From Phalacrocorax aristotelis (lineage: Eukaryota; Chordata; Aves; Suliformes; Phalacrocoracidae): a stretch of 64,000 nucleotides of DNA. The notes below the pieces were generated by a model that searched no databases, was not told the origin of the DNA, and was given only the letters and a program-made list of their open reading frames with translations. This document shows, piece by piece, positions 13,966 through 28,235 of the stretch. Position 1 is the first letter of the stretch. The number at the start of each line of letters is the position of its first letter. The translations under genes were made by a program, and so were the position numbers. The stretch lies in the NCBI RefSeq assembly GCF_949628215.1, contig NC_134284.1, forward strand, positions 8,421,850-8,485,849, read 5' to 3'.

Positions 13966-15977
13966 AGCTCTTTACTTGAGGTGCAGGCTTAGATTCTTTT
14001 CTCAGTTTGCAACCAGATTAACCACAGAACAGGATAAGAAGTGGTAAACAGAAATGAGGAACAACTAATCTGGCAGCAGGACCAGGGACTTTGCAGTAGC
14101 TAGAAATGATCTTGGGAGTAACCGAGGCATCAATTGCACTAGAAAGTGACCAAAGTGTCACATTCTGCAAGGACTGGAAGAGGAAAGAAGCTTTTCAGGC
14201 ACTTCTTTTGAAGTGTTCTGTATTTTCTGATGACTTATACAGGGATTAAGCTCTAAGAAGTCTTGTGAGTAACAAAAGCATAAAGGAACCACAGATAAAT
14301 CGTTCTGTTGTGTCCTGTCAACATTCAGTAGTTTTTCAAGCCTGCAATACTGAGATTTCAAAAATTCCTAATTGAATAGTGACATAGATGACAGTGACCT
14401 TTATACATATGCTTTTTCTGAAAATTCCTCTGTGCTGGTGCTGATGTCAGAAAGTGCGCATATAAACATGTATGCCTGTATTTGTACATTCTGCTCTGCT
14501 TGTGCTAGTTGTTGTGCGTGGTGCTGTCAGACAGAATAGTCTGCTGTTTCTATGCTTACTTTTTCTCCCAGCTTCAATGTTCTCTTGAACGTCTGGGAGG
14601 CAAGAGTGGAAAACCATAATTTTTCAGGCTTCAACTTCAACAGCAAAAAGAGATTGACAGGATTGGCATTTGCTTTACATTATAATTTAACTCCTAACAT
14701 ACCTACTGTTTCTTCCCTTGCTACAGTAATTAATACCTTCTGATTTTTCACCCTGTAACAGCATTCTCCAAAACCTGAGCCACGCATCTGTCGGCAGAGT
14801 GGGTGTGGGCACCAGCCCCACGTCTTTGTCTTCACTTGTTCTTAGAGCTGCTATTTCTTCACTACCTCTCCTTTCTCACCTAAATGTAGCCAGTGAGAAA
14901 GGGAAAGAGTCAAACTCCTCTTAGTAAATCCATGTCATATTCCTTTGAGTTTATGAGCCATAGCTTTTTTCGCGTGCATTCTCAAAAACGTTTTTTTAAC
15001 CCCTTGGGCTCAAAGGGACATCTTCTGATAACTGTCAGCTGTTGCTTGAAATTTTTGTGGTGGAGCTGCTGCATCCTGATGCCTCCCCAGATTCAGGAGT
15101 CCTACTGAGATTCACTTCACCAGATTCTCCAGAATCTTCATGTACCTTTTTTTTTTTGTTTTGGTCTAATGTGCAGCATGTCAGGAGCAGGACTTGTTAC
15201 ATCAAGCCTTTGTGTTGAAATGCAGTGTATATAGAAATATGGCTGAATAGCCCAGGATGTAAAAATCAAGCCAGTGTAAGGCATTTCTAATAATAGAAGG
15301 GCAGAAAGAGGGAGCAGAAGAATGTAGCTGAGCTGGAGGGAAGCCTCAGTGAATGCACTGAAGGGCTGTCAATTCCTGTGCTTACCTCCTTAGAGCTGAA
15401 TCGTTAACCTGTGCTGAAGTAAACTGAGGTCAAATCTCTCTCTCAGACTTACTGTTGGTTGAAATTTCCTAGGGCTTGGCTCAGAAAGTTATTGCTGGCT
15501 GGCAGAGAAGTTAGAGAAAAGATTTGTAAAAACCATGATTAACTCACAGTGAAAATTGATTTTAGGGGTACTAGATGTGTTCTTTATCCCAAGCTTTATT
15601 TCACTCTTCCTATTTCCCTCACTAGCGCAGCTTTCTGTTCATAATAACATTTATAGGAACATAGGTGTAGACCAGCCACTAGCACTTTAATCACTGTGAT
15701 ATGTACTAGTCTAGAAACCATAGTCATGAAAATGCTGACAGCATACACATAATTCTTGTCCTGTTTGGTAGCTACATGTACCATGATGGCAATCCCAGGA
15801 TGCTTTTTCTGTGCTTAAAATATGCTGTAATTCCGTGATATTCAAACTGCAGGCTGGATACCACCCAGAGCAGTGACCTCTGACTCATCAAAAGAACTAA
15901 GTGCTGAGAAACCACTTGTGTGTGCAGGCTTGGATTTGCAGCTAGAGCTCTGAGACGGAATTGAGAAGCAAGTATAT

Positions 15978-16030
15978 GTGGAAGATTACCTCCACTAACG
16001 CTAAGAAATGAGATCAGGGTAATCTTCCAC
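15978..16030. repeat. Inverted repeat, 13-bp arms
   Basis: gtggaagattacc at 15978-15990 and its exact reverse complement at 16018-16030, with a 27-base loop. Confidence 0.9.
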
Positions 16031-19000
16031 TGTACTGTGAGAAGTATCCAGAAGCATTTTAGTGATAGGAGGTTGATGCGTGTTCTTCACTATAGATTTA
16101 ACTAACAATAAGGTACCATTAGGACCAAGGCTCAGTTAGGAATAAGTTTCAATATGTTTCTTTTGCATCTTTGAACACACAGACTTGAACCAGTTCTGCA
16201 AGCGGAGCAGATCAATGTAACTCTATTTAACCTAATTGGGTCTGAGGATTAACTTCAAGGGATTTATGCTGTCTGTTTTGAGATCATTCCTTTTCTCCTA
16301 CTCCTAAATCTTCCCCTCCCCACCCTTTTAGCTTGCAGGTTTGCAAAATCTGATCTAAAGACTATTTAGCTTTCTTTCATCCAGTGGCTATTTTGTGACT
16401 GTGAAGAGTCTAACTGTATGCACCTTGACAGAACATTCAGTTCTCCAGGAACTTCTTTTTCATTTTCAAGTATTTAACAGGTTAAAAATTATTTGTCAAT
16501 TATACAGTAAAAATGCTTTTATGACTATAGATGGCTTAATTTCCCCAAAAGCACCTTAAAGAGAAAATACAGCCAAAATGAGTTCGACATACGGTATTTC
16601 ATTCTTTACCTCCATCAGATTTCCAAAATTCAGATCCGTTAAATATTAGTTGAGCATGACATGTGCAAATATTCTAGGTAGTCCTGTGTAGCACGAGCAC
16701 CAACATCAATGTTGCAATAAAACTGATTATATAATTGATGTTGCTGGAGTTTCTTTGCAGGGAGAACTACTCTTGAGTAAGCTCCAGGAGTTCGCGCTAA
16801 CTTTATTTGTTGGACCGTAACTGTTTCCCTTTTTCTTTACTTCCCATTATTAACATGATAATCTCTTTGCACTTCTTTTGTGGGCTTACAGTAACTGGTA
16901 TAGGGTATGTAACTACAAATCCACTTGTGTTCTAGAAATTTTCCAAAACTGTGAAAGACAATCAGTAACTGTTGACTTACTATACTTGATATGTTTTACC
17001 TTGCCTGAATCTGATGTTAAAATAATTGAGCCACACAAAAAAGATAGATAATTTTCTAGTACCAGTTTTTGGTAGATCTATAACCCCAGCGTAAATGATT
17101 TTCCACCTTTTTTTCCTAATGATGCTTAGTTATTTTAAAAAAAAAATCATGTCACATCATGTCATTGGAGCTTATAGGTCTTTTAGAGGTATGTGCATTT
17201 TGGAAAAAGCTATAAGGGAAGGCATAGAAGAGATGAAAAAGGGAGGAGACTTCAAAACTGTAGTAATTTGAATTTTTAGTTTATATAGAGCTAATAACTG
17301 TAATATGAATATATTTAGAAAGTTAAAAAGCCTGTAACGCTTTCGTTTCCTTGCCCATTATTTTGTCCAAAACAAATGGTAGTTAATTTGGTTAATCATA
17401 CTTACAGAAGTGGTCCTGGTTTTTTAGAGTTATGCTGTGCCTAAGAGAAGCTATGGGGATCTGTTCCCTTCTTTGTAATACCGAAGTGTATCAGAGAACT
17501 TCTTTGTCTACCAACTGTTATTTACCTAATTAACATTACAATATAGTGTTCCATTTCCAGTATGCATTACAGAAGTCTTTCATCAAAGACCCCAAATCAG
17601 TTCATTAGTCAGTCTTGACTGTTTGGTTACTGCCTATTTTGATGCTCATAGACAGAGCCATCCTTATTATCACTTTGAATTTAAGTTGCATGTGTGCAGG
17701 TTTCTTGTCTTTGGGTTAATTTGATTCTGATTGCAGTAAACTACTTGATAATAAATTTTAAAGATAAGGTGCAATTGCATCAAAGCATGCCTTATTCATG
17801 CCTGCGTGAAGACAAACAATGCCCATTTGGTTTTTTTTTTTCTTTCTTCTTTGGTATGTTTACCATGTGTTATGGTGGCATATTGTCATCTCTCATCTGA
17901 TAGAAGTGCGTTCCAAAGACAGACAGCTGACACTTAAGATCACGTGTTTTTGAGAGCGTGGTGTGCACAAAATTTACCAGCTATGCAAAGTCTCGTATGT
18001 TTTCTCCATAAAGATTTACTGCAAACATAGACCAGTGTGATGCTGCTTTTGTGTGCATTTGAATGCACTTATGAAAACTTTAGTCAAAACTATGTTATTT
18101 AATCTTCCTTTAATCTGAACAAACAGATTTGTCTTTGTATTTTTACTTGGAAAGAAACAATTTGGCATCTTTTGATGTGTGTTATATGAACAAACATTAA
18201 GTTAATGCATGCAAAATATTTTCATAGATGGCTCTTTTCTCCTTTTCCTTTCTTTGCAATATACTCCATTGCTCTTATCACTTGTATAATTCTGTTACAT
18301 ACCAGCAAGATGCACTACAGAGAATGCTCCGTTCTGATCCACTGCGGCCTCATGCTCAGCCTGCATTTCAGTTTCTTCCACTAATTTAGAAAAAACCGTG
18401 TGTGTGTATATATATTTAAGAGAGCATTCCCTCTGCAGAAATATGAGGAACACAAAAATTCTTACCTGGCTTTCACAGCTGGGTTACAAGACTGAGGACC
18501 ACCACCACCACATGTTATTACTTCTGAGACTTGTACTTGCAGGAAACAACTTCCAGCTGTTTCCTCTCTACTCTCTGCAGATTTCTGCCTGCAGGCAGTC
18601 TGTCCCTGAGTTAGTGAGGGTCATGGCAGACCACTTAAAGCTACTATTCTGTGTGACTGTGATGTCTTTTCCTTCCCCCTGTGAAATCCTGATCTCTCCC
18701 AAACAGCAGCTCCTATGGTTCTTTATCTGCAGCCTGAGACAGCTGACAGCTGGGGTTATCCTTGTCAGACGGGAGCTTTCTGAAGAATGACTGGCCCCGT
18801 TTCCAGGTTGCCTGCCATTACTATTTCCTTTACAGATTTTCTGCAACAAAAGAGTGTCATCTTTGTTTCCATTGTGCTCTAGCCCGTGCAGATTCTCACA
18901 TATACTTACTATACTTACAAAGGTACTGTACTGCATACTTACGAAGGACAGCAGTTTACATCAGGGTGTTACCTGCTGCAGGTTACAGCTGAAGCTGCAG

Positions 19001-22000
19001 GGCAATCCAGAGAGGTAGCAAACCAGGTGGTTGTCATAATTTCTAACTTTTAGATGTAAAGGAGCTATATTATTTTGCCTTGAGCCTCCTAGAAACTTCA
19101 CTGTCTATGAGTAACTGGTCCAAGCTTTTTAAAATAGGTTGGGTTTTTTTTCCCCTTGTTTGTATTTATGTGGCCATTATGATTCTGTTCAGAAAGATCC
19201 TATTCTTCCATGGAAAAGCATTTGTATGGGACACTATTTAGCCTCTCAGCTATTGCTTTTTTATAGGTGTTTATGAAAGGATAAAAAAGGAACATACATC
19301 AAAATAACAAACATCAGAGAAAATATTAGCAGTCTATACGGGTGGATATTCCTCTTGTAAACAAAAAGCCAGTGAATTTAAAACCAATTGATTTCCAGGC
19401 ACATACATATGGTACTTCTGCAGGATTAATGAGTAGTTAAGCAAGAAACCCTGATTGAGTAAAGATTAAAAACCAGATCCTTTTACGGGGTCAGAAAACA
19501 GGCCAAAGAAGGCAGTGCTTCAGTTCAGGAAGGCTTTTGTGACTTGAACAGGTCCCCACATGCTGTCTGGGTTACCTGTTCTGGGGGCTGCAGATGTTTT
19601 CCAGTAGAGGGACTCAGAAATGCAAAGGTGTCTTAAAGCCACTTTTACTTCTTGTTTCTCCTGAGTTGTGAGTTCTTGCATTTGTCCTGAGGTCAGACGG
19701 CAGGTAGTTTCACCATATAGTCACATGAAGGCAGGCAGAAAACTGTTCTGGACAGTATTACTGTATTTGTTCATATGTACCTAAAGCAGTATCCTTGGAG
19801 AGCTAGCTTATCTCACATTGTGTTGCTGTTACTTTTCAACCTTTTCAACCAGCCTTCACTCCACACTTGCATAAATCCTACACAAGTAACTTCTGTAGAT
19901 GTAGGTGTATGTTAATTATGAAGAGCAGAAATAAAAGATCACAAGCTCAAACCAGTTTTCTTACCAGACCATATCTCTGTTATGGTATGGGTTTTTTTTC
20001 TGTGAACAACCTGGGAAAAAATATGGCCTGAACTGGTTGAAAGCAAGCTGATAAGAGTCAGGGAAATCTTTTAAAGGAGCAAGAGATTCTTTGGAAAGCA
20101 CATATGTTGGAGAGATGGGCTATAGCTGCAGCTTTGGAAAAGGTGTTGTGTTCAGGATTTTTATTTTTCCTTGTTGTGGACCAATAAATATTCTTTTCTT
20201 AAGATCTTGTGAAATGTGCAATTGTTGCCTTAGCAGCATGCTCATAATTAGGGTTGTCATCTCATCATATGAACTTTCTCAGTCATGTTCACACCTGTCA
20301 TGAGTTATTAAAAGACTCTCCTCACTTACGTCCTTGTTTACCCATTTTTAAAATGCACCCTTTCATTTTACCCATTTCATAGAAAATCATCAGATTTTTT
20401 TTCTTTGCCCCCATACAAAGCAGGGCAAGTAGTGTAGACAAACTCTTGCTTTAGTCCACACTTGGAACCTGGAAGTATAAAGAGAAGTTTCTTAGAGTCA
20501 GGTTCTAGCTTGGAAGCATTTTATTAAATAATAATAATGACCTCCTTAAAAGAAGTATTTAAATACATATTTTTCACCCTCAAGGTTTCATATTTTATCT
20601 AGGCTTGGTAATGCTTATGTGCAAGGCAGAGTTCTGGCAGATGTAAGCATGGTTGAATGTAACATTAGGTGGGTTTTGGAAAAGACAAAACCTATCTCCT
20701 TTTTTTGAAAAGGGTAATAGTAAACCAATGCAGCATTTTACAGCATTATCAGCAGCAAGGAAAGGAGCAGAGCAGTATTGCTCAAGTTCAATATGTCACT
20801 TCGAAGGACTTCCTACCCTGTAGAATTAATAATCTCAGATTAAATTCCAGGCACATGGAGGAATAAAATGTATTTGATGGAGTCTAGCGTATTGAACAAT
20901 GAGCATTTTAAACTAAATAAACCTCCAAAACAAAACCAGCATGACATAAAGAAAGCTATAATTTAAACATGACCTCAAACTCCTTCCCCCAAATCAGAGT
21001 TAGATGTCGATCTCCTCAGAGACTCATGGCTTTTCATTTAAACAGATGACTTCACACCATGTGCAGATAGTCAGAGTGGAAGAACAGTTGGAGTCAATCT
21101 CCCAGGAAAATATCCTAAGTGTGAAGCTGTAAGGAGTGAGCTAAAAGATTTCATGATGCAATCTGCTCCTTTTTGTATAAGATATCAGTTGTACCTTGGG
21201 AATTAAATTCAAATCTTCAGTCTTCTATATGAGTTGTTTAAACCTGTAGCTGAAGAGCCGTTCTTGTATGTTGTATAGCTCAGTGTGTAATTAATTATTA
21301 CAGCTAGGTGAAACTGCTCAAGGAGAGGAGTTTAGGCTGCAGACCTGGTAACTTGGAGGATAAGGTATCTCTTGGGAAGTTAGAGATCTACCTCAAATCC
21401 CTTCTCCACTATGGACATGTAAATCCATCTTACTTCCTAAGAAAGCAACTTTAATCAGCTTTTCCAAACTGAAGCTTTGATTAAAACAGCCCTCAGTTCA
21501 ATCTGTGACAGTTTGGACATATTTTGACCACATCCACCGGAGCAGGTGATTTAAGGACGACATCGAGGGATTTATGCATCCTGTTGGGGTCCAAGTATGA
21601 GATGACCAGTGACTATTGTACAAGCTTAGGTAGGTCTATACATGCTCAGGAACAGGAATGTAGCTGCCTCAGAGATTTTACCGGATGGTAAGGATTTCTG
21701 ACTCCTCTAGAGCTGGGTTAGTTTGATGGTGAAAGTTAGCAGCCAGGTGTTAGAATTCGGCACCTGAATAAACATCCACATCTAAACTAATGTATGCAAA
21801 GTACTTTGTTCTGAATCTCATAAACTTCTGAGGGATTTGGAATAGTTTTGGATAAAGTTAACGATTGTGTACTTTTCCTATAACTTTGCAGTCTTAGGCA
21901 ATCACAAGCTAGTCATCAAAATGCTATTACAGCCACAAGCAGGTATGATAATCCATTTTATTGGCTTATTGACCTATCTTTTTTATCTATGTAGGTGATA

Positions 22001-23239
22001 TCTGACCTTTTCTTATCTCTGCCTGGGGACACAAACTGTTGTAAGGACATAGCATTTATAAAGTGCTGTCAGTATTAAAGCAAGCTTGCCTTGATATTCC
22101 ATCCTAGTGCTACACAGTATTACAGCTTATAGAATGTATTAGCTTCTCTAAACTTACTGATGCCTCTCTATTTTGTTTTTGCTTCTGCATTTTACATTCA
22201 GTGGCATTCATGAATGAGCGTTTAAATATGTAGTGGGATATTGATCCCAAGCATTTTAGTGTAGAACACAGGTGGCGTGTCAATAAAAAGTTGGAAGGAA
22301 ACTCTCAAAACAGCAGGAGGTTAAAATACAAACTAGAAGAAAATATTACTCTGTAAAGACATTAGATCTGATTTTGCCACAACAGGAGTTCCTGAAATAA
22401 CTACATAAAGAGTGGTTTGCATGTAAGAAGACTGTTAGTCTGTTTTTTAAAAAATAAATTAAAAAATACAGCCTGTCCTGCCCCTACCATCTTCCTGCTC
22501 ATGAGCTTACTTTATGTTGTAACATAAACTTTAAGTCTTTTCGATGAAGTGGGTGATAAGCCGCAAGAACAATGTACGAATGATGGAGTTGGTAGCTGAC
22601 AGAACCCACCTGTGAATATAAGTTTAATCTGACCTCTAATTAGCATGTAATATGAAAAAGTAACTGCCAAAGAAATGTATTGACTTGCAGTGAACTTTTG
22701 AATGAAAGTTAAATTATTTCTCATTGCTGCCGTTGCTTGTTTTACTCAGACTGTAACATGTAGGCAAACAGAAATTGTTTTCTCTAGTTCATGCTATCCT
22801 ATAAGAACCCGTTGATTCACTGTATTTTCTTAATAGCCAGAAATGGTTTGTTTGCAACACTGAACAAAATTAGAGCTTTCACATCTGTTGTAGATAATCA
22901 TTTATATAGCAACACTTGCTCTAGAAGTTTAATTATTTGTTAGGGAAAATCTCATTTCATGAACTGAGGTCCAATATGTAAAAATACTTTGGCATATAAA
23001 TTTCACCCACCCTTTTAAAAATTGATTTTTAAAATCTTAATCTTGATAAGTTTTATGAATAAAAGTTGAATGTAGGTCAAAAAATAGTGGCTTAATTTTG
23101 AACATAATGAAGTTCAGTCTTTGGATATGTTTCTTTTTTTGAAAGTCAGGGAATGGTGATATTGTTAAATGCCTGATTCAAATTACTGACATTGTTTCAA
23201 ATATTCTGTAGTTCTACCTTTGTTCCAACCTGAGCAATC

Positions 23240-23270
23240 AAAAAAAAAAAAAAAACCAAACCCCACCAAA
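23240..23270. repeat. Poly-A (16) followed by C-rich A tract
   Basis: Sixteen A bases (23240-23255) run into ccaaaccccaccaaaaa. The same style of A-run plus CC/ACCC tail recurs at 59627-59655 and, in shorter form, elsewhere in the window. Confidence 0.9.
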
Positions 23271-25114
23271 AAGTGATGTTCAAAACCAGGATAGTAGTTT
23301 GGCCCTTGCAAGTATGGAAATCTCATGCAAATGCTTGTTCTCTAGAATGTGAACAAATGCCATCATTGGTAATACCCTCTGAGAAAGAGGAAAAAACCCT
23401 GAGTGTTAATATCAGGTTTTAAAATAGGAAAAAATTAAAGCAGTAAAGAAGAAAAAATTTAGCCCTTTACCTTCTCTTGTGTTCCACAGTATTAGAACCC
23501 TCTTTGGAAGGAGTACACAATATAAACAAAAAGCCATTTGAGAAGCGACTTGTCATAAACTCATACCTTGGTTTATACACATGAAATGTATGCTGTATTA
23601 TGTTTTTCCTGATTGCGTTTGTCATTACATACAGCTACTGTTATACAGAAAAAGGGAAAACCACAGTTAAGAGTTTATGATGGCAAAGAAAAATATTAGC
23701 AATCTAGAGAAAGGATGAAAGACAAATTTTACTGTAGATCAAGATATTGAACTGTGGAAATACTGGAAAAGGGCATGTCTGTGGTAGGAGTAGTAAAGGG
23801 AAACAAAGAGAGCAGTGACCTGGACACAAGAACAAACACGCGTGCGTCACAGAAGTGTACAAATGTCTAGATGAATACATGAAAAAGTCTAATTCATGTT
23901 GTTAGTATATACTACAGAGTAGCTTATGCTCATCCTATTCATGCGGCTTTTCTATCAGTTTCATCTTCAGATACGTTATGTAGAACTCTGGCTTGCTAGT
24001 TTACAAATTACTGTTTTGGATACGTCTGTTTTTATTTACTGATTTTGCAAAATTACCTTGAAATATATATACATTGCAACACAAATCAAACTATATAAGG
24101 CAGATAATGTACCTACCATTTTATATCCTAAAGAATGGACCTTGTCAGACCAGTATAGAAAATGGTTATTTTTAATATATGCAGTATCCATCTATCTATA
24201 GTGAGATTTATGTTAACTATATGAAATACCAACTTCCGAATTAGTGCTTCCCCAGTTTCCTTTTCAGACAAACTTTGTAGGAATGACACTCAGTGGGAGA
24301 ATACGTAGATATCTGAGATCTACACAGATGAGCGGGAATTATTTACATGTCCAGGTTTTACAATTTTTCTGACACATTTTTTAATGAATATAAATGCAAT
24401 TTTTCAAGGCTGTTTGCAATATCTGTTCCTTAGAGGAGATGCATTTTTGTTAATCTTTGCTTTACTAACAAACCACATATGCAGACAGGAACTATTGCAT
24501 GGATTTTTAGTAAAGACTTCTTTTAAGAAAAGCATTGCAGGGGGAAAAAAGGCAGTGATTAATAAGTTTGTGGCCTTAAGGGCAGTTTTTAGTTGAACAT
24601 AGTAAAAATGGTTGCAGTGTGCTAAAGAGGTATAATATATCATGAACTTTAAAATGTGCAAATGAGGTGATAAAGAGAACTTGTGTTAATAGCCCATAAC
24701 ATAATGATGTAATAAAAGTGATAGCTGAACAGCTGACAACTGTGATTATAAAGGACCTTCAAAGAAAATTATACTAATGCTGTAGAAAAACCAAGTAAAT
24801 CTGTTAAGACTCTTCAAAGTAATGTGGGTTGGTGGAAAATTTAGGTTTTTGAAAGCAATCTCAACTACCAGGGCCTGCACAGCTGGAAGTGCGAAGAGTG
24901 TACCTCTGGAGTTAGGGAAGCCAGGTATGGGGTAGTAGTAGGTTTACATAGCCCTTGCCACAAAGCGGTCCTCACTGGCAGCACTGCAGCTTGGGGTTTC
25001 AGCTTTGTGCACAGTAATGTCAGACTGCAAAACACTCACAGTGCCCTTATCAGCCCATGGACTATCCCATGTTTGTATGGCATACAATGTACACAAATAT
25101 TTAATTTTTCCTAA

Positions 25115-25227
25115 TTTGGACTGGAGAAGAGTTTTGTGAAATGCAGTGTAACAATACTTGATTGCTCTGTCTGGAGGTAGAGAAGGAATTTCCCCCCTTA
25201 TTGTTGCTGTGTCCTAGAGGAAATGCT
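25115..25227. repeat. Unrecognised interspersed repeat, copy B
   Basis: Second copy of the repeat at 13849-13965, in direct orientation about 11.3 kb away. Both ends of the aligned part are sharp: tttggactgg at the left and gaggaaatgct at the right. Sequence outside does not obviously align, which argues for a short element or a fragment rather than a large duplication. Confidence 0.8.
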
Positions 25228-27344
25228 GGAGAAGGGTTTGCAGCAAGTGAGCAGCCTGTCATCGGGTGTCCACTGGCTCCACCAGCTGCCCCCTGTCATT
25301 TTCCCTTCTAAAAGGACCTTGGACTTTGGGCCACTGCTTTTGTGATTTGTTCAAACAACTGACGGTATGGTCCCCAAGAGCCCCTCAGGCATGATATATC
25401 ACTTCTGAAGATTGCGAGGTATGTGTGTGCAGCCAACTACGTCTCTGGCAAAAAATCCGTTGCACGGTAGGGTACACGTATGCGCAGCCAGGTACGTGAC
25501 AGGAGTGTCTGGGGGGAGGTTGTGGCTCACTTCCCTCAGGAGGGTGAGCAGCTCTGCTATGAATAACTCAATAATATGAGATGCAAAACTTTTGAGATTG
25601 GAATGCAAAATCCATCAGGACTGTTTATATCTACTGCAAAGTTAGCCATTGGCAGCTCCATATCAAGTATACAAACAAAAGCTGTGGTAATGGCAACGGA
25701 TATAAATTATTACTGTTTAGCCATGCCAGTGTTCTCTTGCTTGATGTCAGCTCAGATCTTGTAGAGACTGCATGTACTTTTTCTCCAATGTGGGATCATG
25801 TTTTTTTTTTTTTTTTTCAAGGCTGAGACATGCTTTGCTGTTCTTTTAATCTGAAGTTCAATGGAAAAGACCCAATGTGCAGTTTGTGGAGTGCAGAGGT
25901 GGAGGTATAAATCCTCATTCTGAAACGGATTAAACTGTATCTATAGTATATATGATGGTTGTGGTTTGACAACAATCATATGGCATGTCATAGCAGTTTT
26001 ATGGGAACTGCAGGCAGACTTGCTGTTCCTAGAATCATATTTATATGAACAAGTCTGCAGCTCTTCAAAGATGGAGCACTTCTGTGAGTCAGTGAATTTT
26101 CAGTTGCTTTGATGTCAGATGTTACATTCTGTAAAGTTCGTTACAAATTATTTTCCTCTCCTTTTATACCCATGTTTCTTCCCTCTTAAAGAAAGAGTGA
26201 AAAACAACCGGAAAAAGTGGTCTATTTCCCTCCTTCTGTCAGGCTGTGTTTGTAGGGGATGTAATACACAGACTAACTCTTCCTGACTGCCTGACTCTGC
26301 AGTTCTGGAAGCAGAGCTATTCTCTGCAATTTATAATAAACATCTCTTTTTAAAACTTTTTTTCAGCATCAGAAACTTAATTGCCAACAGGCTGAATTAA
26401 AACAGCATGACACACTGAGTAATGTAGTCTAAATGAAGGCACCCAGAATAGGCTCACTGCATTATCAATCATGTTACTTCAGCTCTACTTCAGAAAAGAG
26501 TATTTAAAGGCTATTCTGAAGATGCTACTTTCACTGTCTATTTTCTGAAGTTCTGGAAAAATAGTGTTGGAAGTTTATTGGACTCTTTTATTTACTGGAT
26601 CCAAGGAAAATTCTTTATCCAAAAAAATTTTTTAATTGGATTTGACCACCCTGAATTTTCTAACTGTAGAAATATAGAAAGATACAAAGAAAAAAAATTC
26701 CATAAATACTAAAAAGTGTTTTCAATGTAAAGCTTCTTACATTTCAATTTCTTTTCCCTTCAGAAATGCTTTGAAATGAAACTTCCTTTTTCCTACAAAA
26801 GGATATATTTCAGAAATGCTAGCAGATGGTAAAATCCATTATTTATAAAGCAACCTGTGTTTACTAATGAGTCTCTTCACTTGATGGGGGAGAGGGCTAT
26901 AGTGTTAGATACTTAGACAATAAGGACAACAAAACAAGAATCCTTTACAGCATGATCAGGAGGAGTCAGATGCTTATTTTCCTGGTAATTTCACAATCTT
27001 TACTATAGTGTTGTGAAATGCAGTATGGCTGAAGGGTCTGAATACTGACTATAGAAATCCTCATTTCTGTTCGAGTAGTCTTTTCTGACAATTTTTCTTT
27101 CCTGAACAGTTTCTATGTTTTAAAGTTGTTAGATTTTTGCATATATCTGATCCTAATAACTTTCATTTGGCCAACTGATATTTTCCTCTCATGATCAGCA
27201 ACAGGCAGAAAAATCACCTTTTTTTCCATCAGTAATTTGATTATTATGACTAATAACCCTTATTGCTGGAGACTTCTCTCATAATTTGAACTTGTCTGGC
27301 TTCAACTTTCACACCTGAGTTTCTCTGCCTTTTAAAGGGGAACA
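25228..27344. other. Intron-like DNA with a weak tandem-like segment
   Basis: At about 25419-25505 two similar pieces (aggtatgtgtgtgcagccaa and agggtacacgtatgcgcagc) lie roughly 50 bases apart, an imperfect duplication. Otherwise AT-rich and featureless apart from the T run at 25801-25817. Confidence 0.45.
25801..25817. repeat. Poly-T run (17)
   Basis: Seventeen consecutive T bases. No adjoining element is recognised. Confidence 0.95.
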
Positions 27345-28235
27345 TACTCCTCTTCAGAGGCTCGCGTGTTCTCCATGGACAATGTCCCTCAGTTTTCCTG
27401 TTGACACTAAACAGACAAAAAGCTTTTTATGCCTTCCAGTTTTAAGCATCTCTGTCTCTTACTATTTTGATGACTTTTGCTACATACATTCCAGTTTTTC
27501 AACATTTTTTTAAAATGTGTCTACCACACCTCCACACAGCATTCATTCTATTCTCACTACTACTTATGTTCAGAGGTAGTGTTAGTTTTTCCTACTGTTC
27601 CCAGCTCCTGGTTTGTTCCACAAATTGTATTATCTCAGGTGATTACAGCATACCCTATGGCGCTCATTTTCAGTTTGCCCTTAACAATCCTTAATTTCTT
27701 TCCTGAGTCAGGATTCCCCCATATGTTAGTCACTGATTTAATTCCTTGATCTTTGGCATGCAACTTTACATTTGCTTAGATTAAAATACATTATATTTAT
27801 TGGGCTGGTTTTCAAAAAGCATGACCTTAGCCACCAGTGGGGATCCTCTGGAAAAAGCAGTGGAGGCTTCTTGCTGTAACAGAGCTGGACTGATCATTCT
27901 TTCGTTTTCCACCATTCAATCTATCTGCAAACATCACAAGCAGTATTTTTGTACTTGCCTCCAGATTACTGGTGAAAATGTCAAATAGCATGGGGCCTTG
28001 CTAATCCCTGTGGAATCTCACTCAAAGCAGCTTTGCTTGATTCCCCATCAAGTGCTACTTTCCAAGATCCTTGAGCTAGCCAGCCGCTTAATTCTTTTTG
28101 GTATATGTTTTATTTCTATTGAAAAAACATCATGTGTTTTATCAGTGTTTACCTCTCCTCACTGTAAGCATGACCTTGGGGTTAACAGGCCCTCTTTCAC
28201 CAAAGGAAACCCTGCCAACATGCTGAAATGGAAGT
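27345..28235 (-). mobile_element. Ancient CR1/L3-like LINE fragment, antisense
   Basis: Degenerate phrases on the + strand appear in the order expected for an antisense CR1/L3 reverse transcriptase and 3' region. They are: ccagtttttcaacatttttt with aaaatgtgtctacca (27490-27525), cttgatctttggcatgcaac with tttacatttgcttag (27745-27780), gtgaaaatgtcaaatagcat with ggggccttgctaatccctgt (27970-28012), and gagctagccagccgcttaat with aaaacatcatgtgttttatc (28072-28143). The last two correspond to the PQGSVLGP/FINDL and AFD regions read backwards. No usable frame remains. The limits are approximate. Confidence 0.72.

Larger units (their letters stand above)
13966..25114. other. Intron-like DNA
   Basis: About 11 kb with no recognised exon or transposon. 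Overlapping frames of 130 codons (+) and 122 codons (-) at 18398-18936 are the longest here, but neither has a recognisable motif. The start of the plus frame is a TATATA/TGTGTG stretch, so chance is the simplest reading. Confidence 0.5.

Noticed and set aside
18398-18936. Overlapping frames of 130 (+) and 122 (-) codons
   Set aside because: No recognisable motif, domain or splice context. The plus frame begins in a simple TG/TA stretch.
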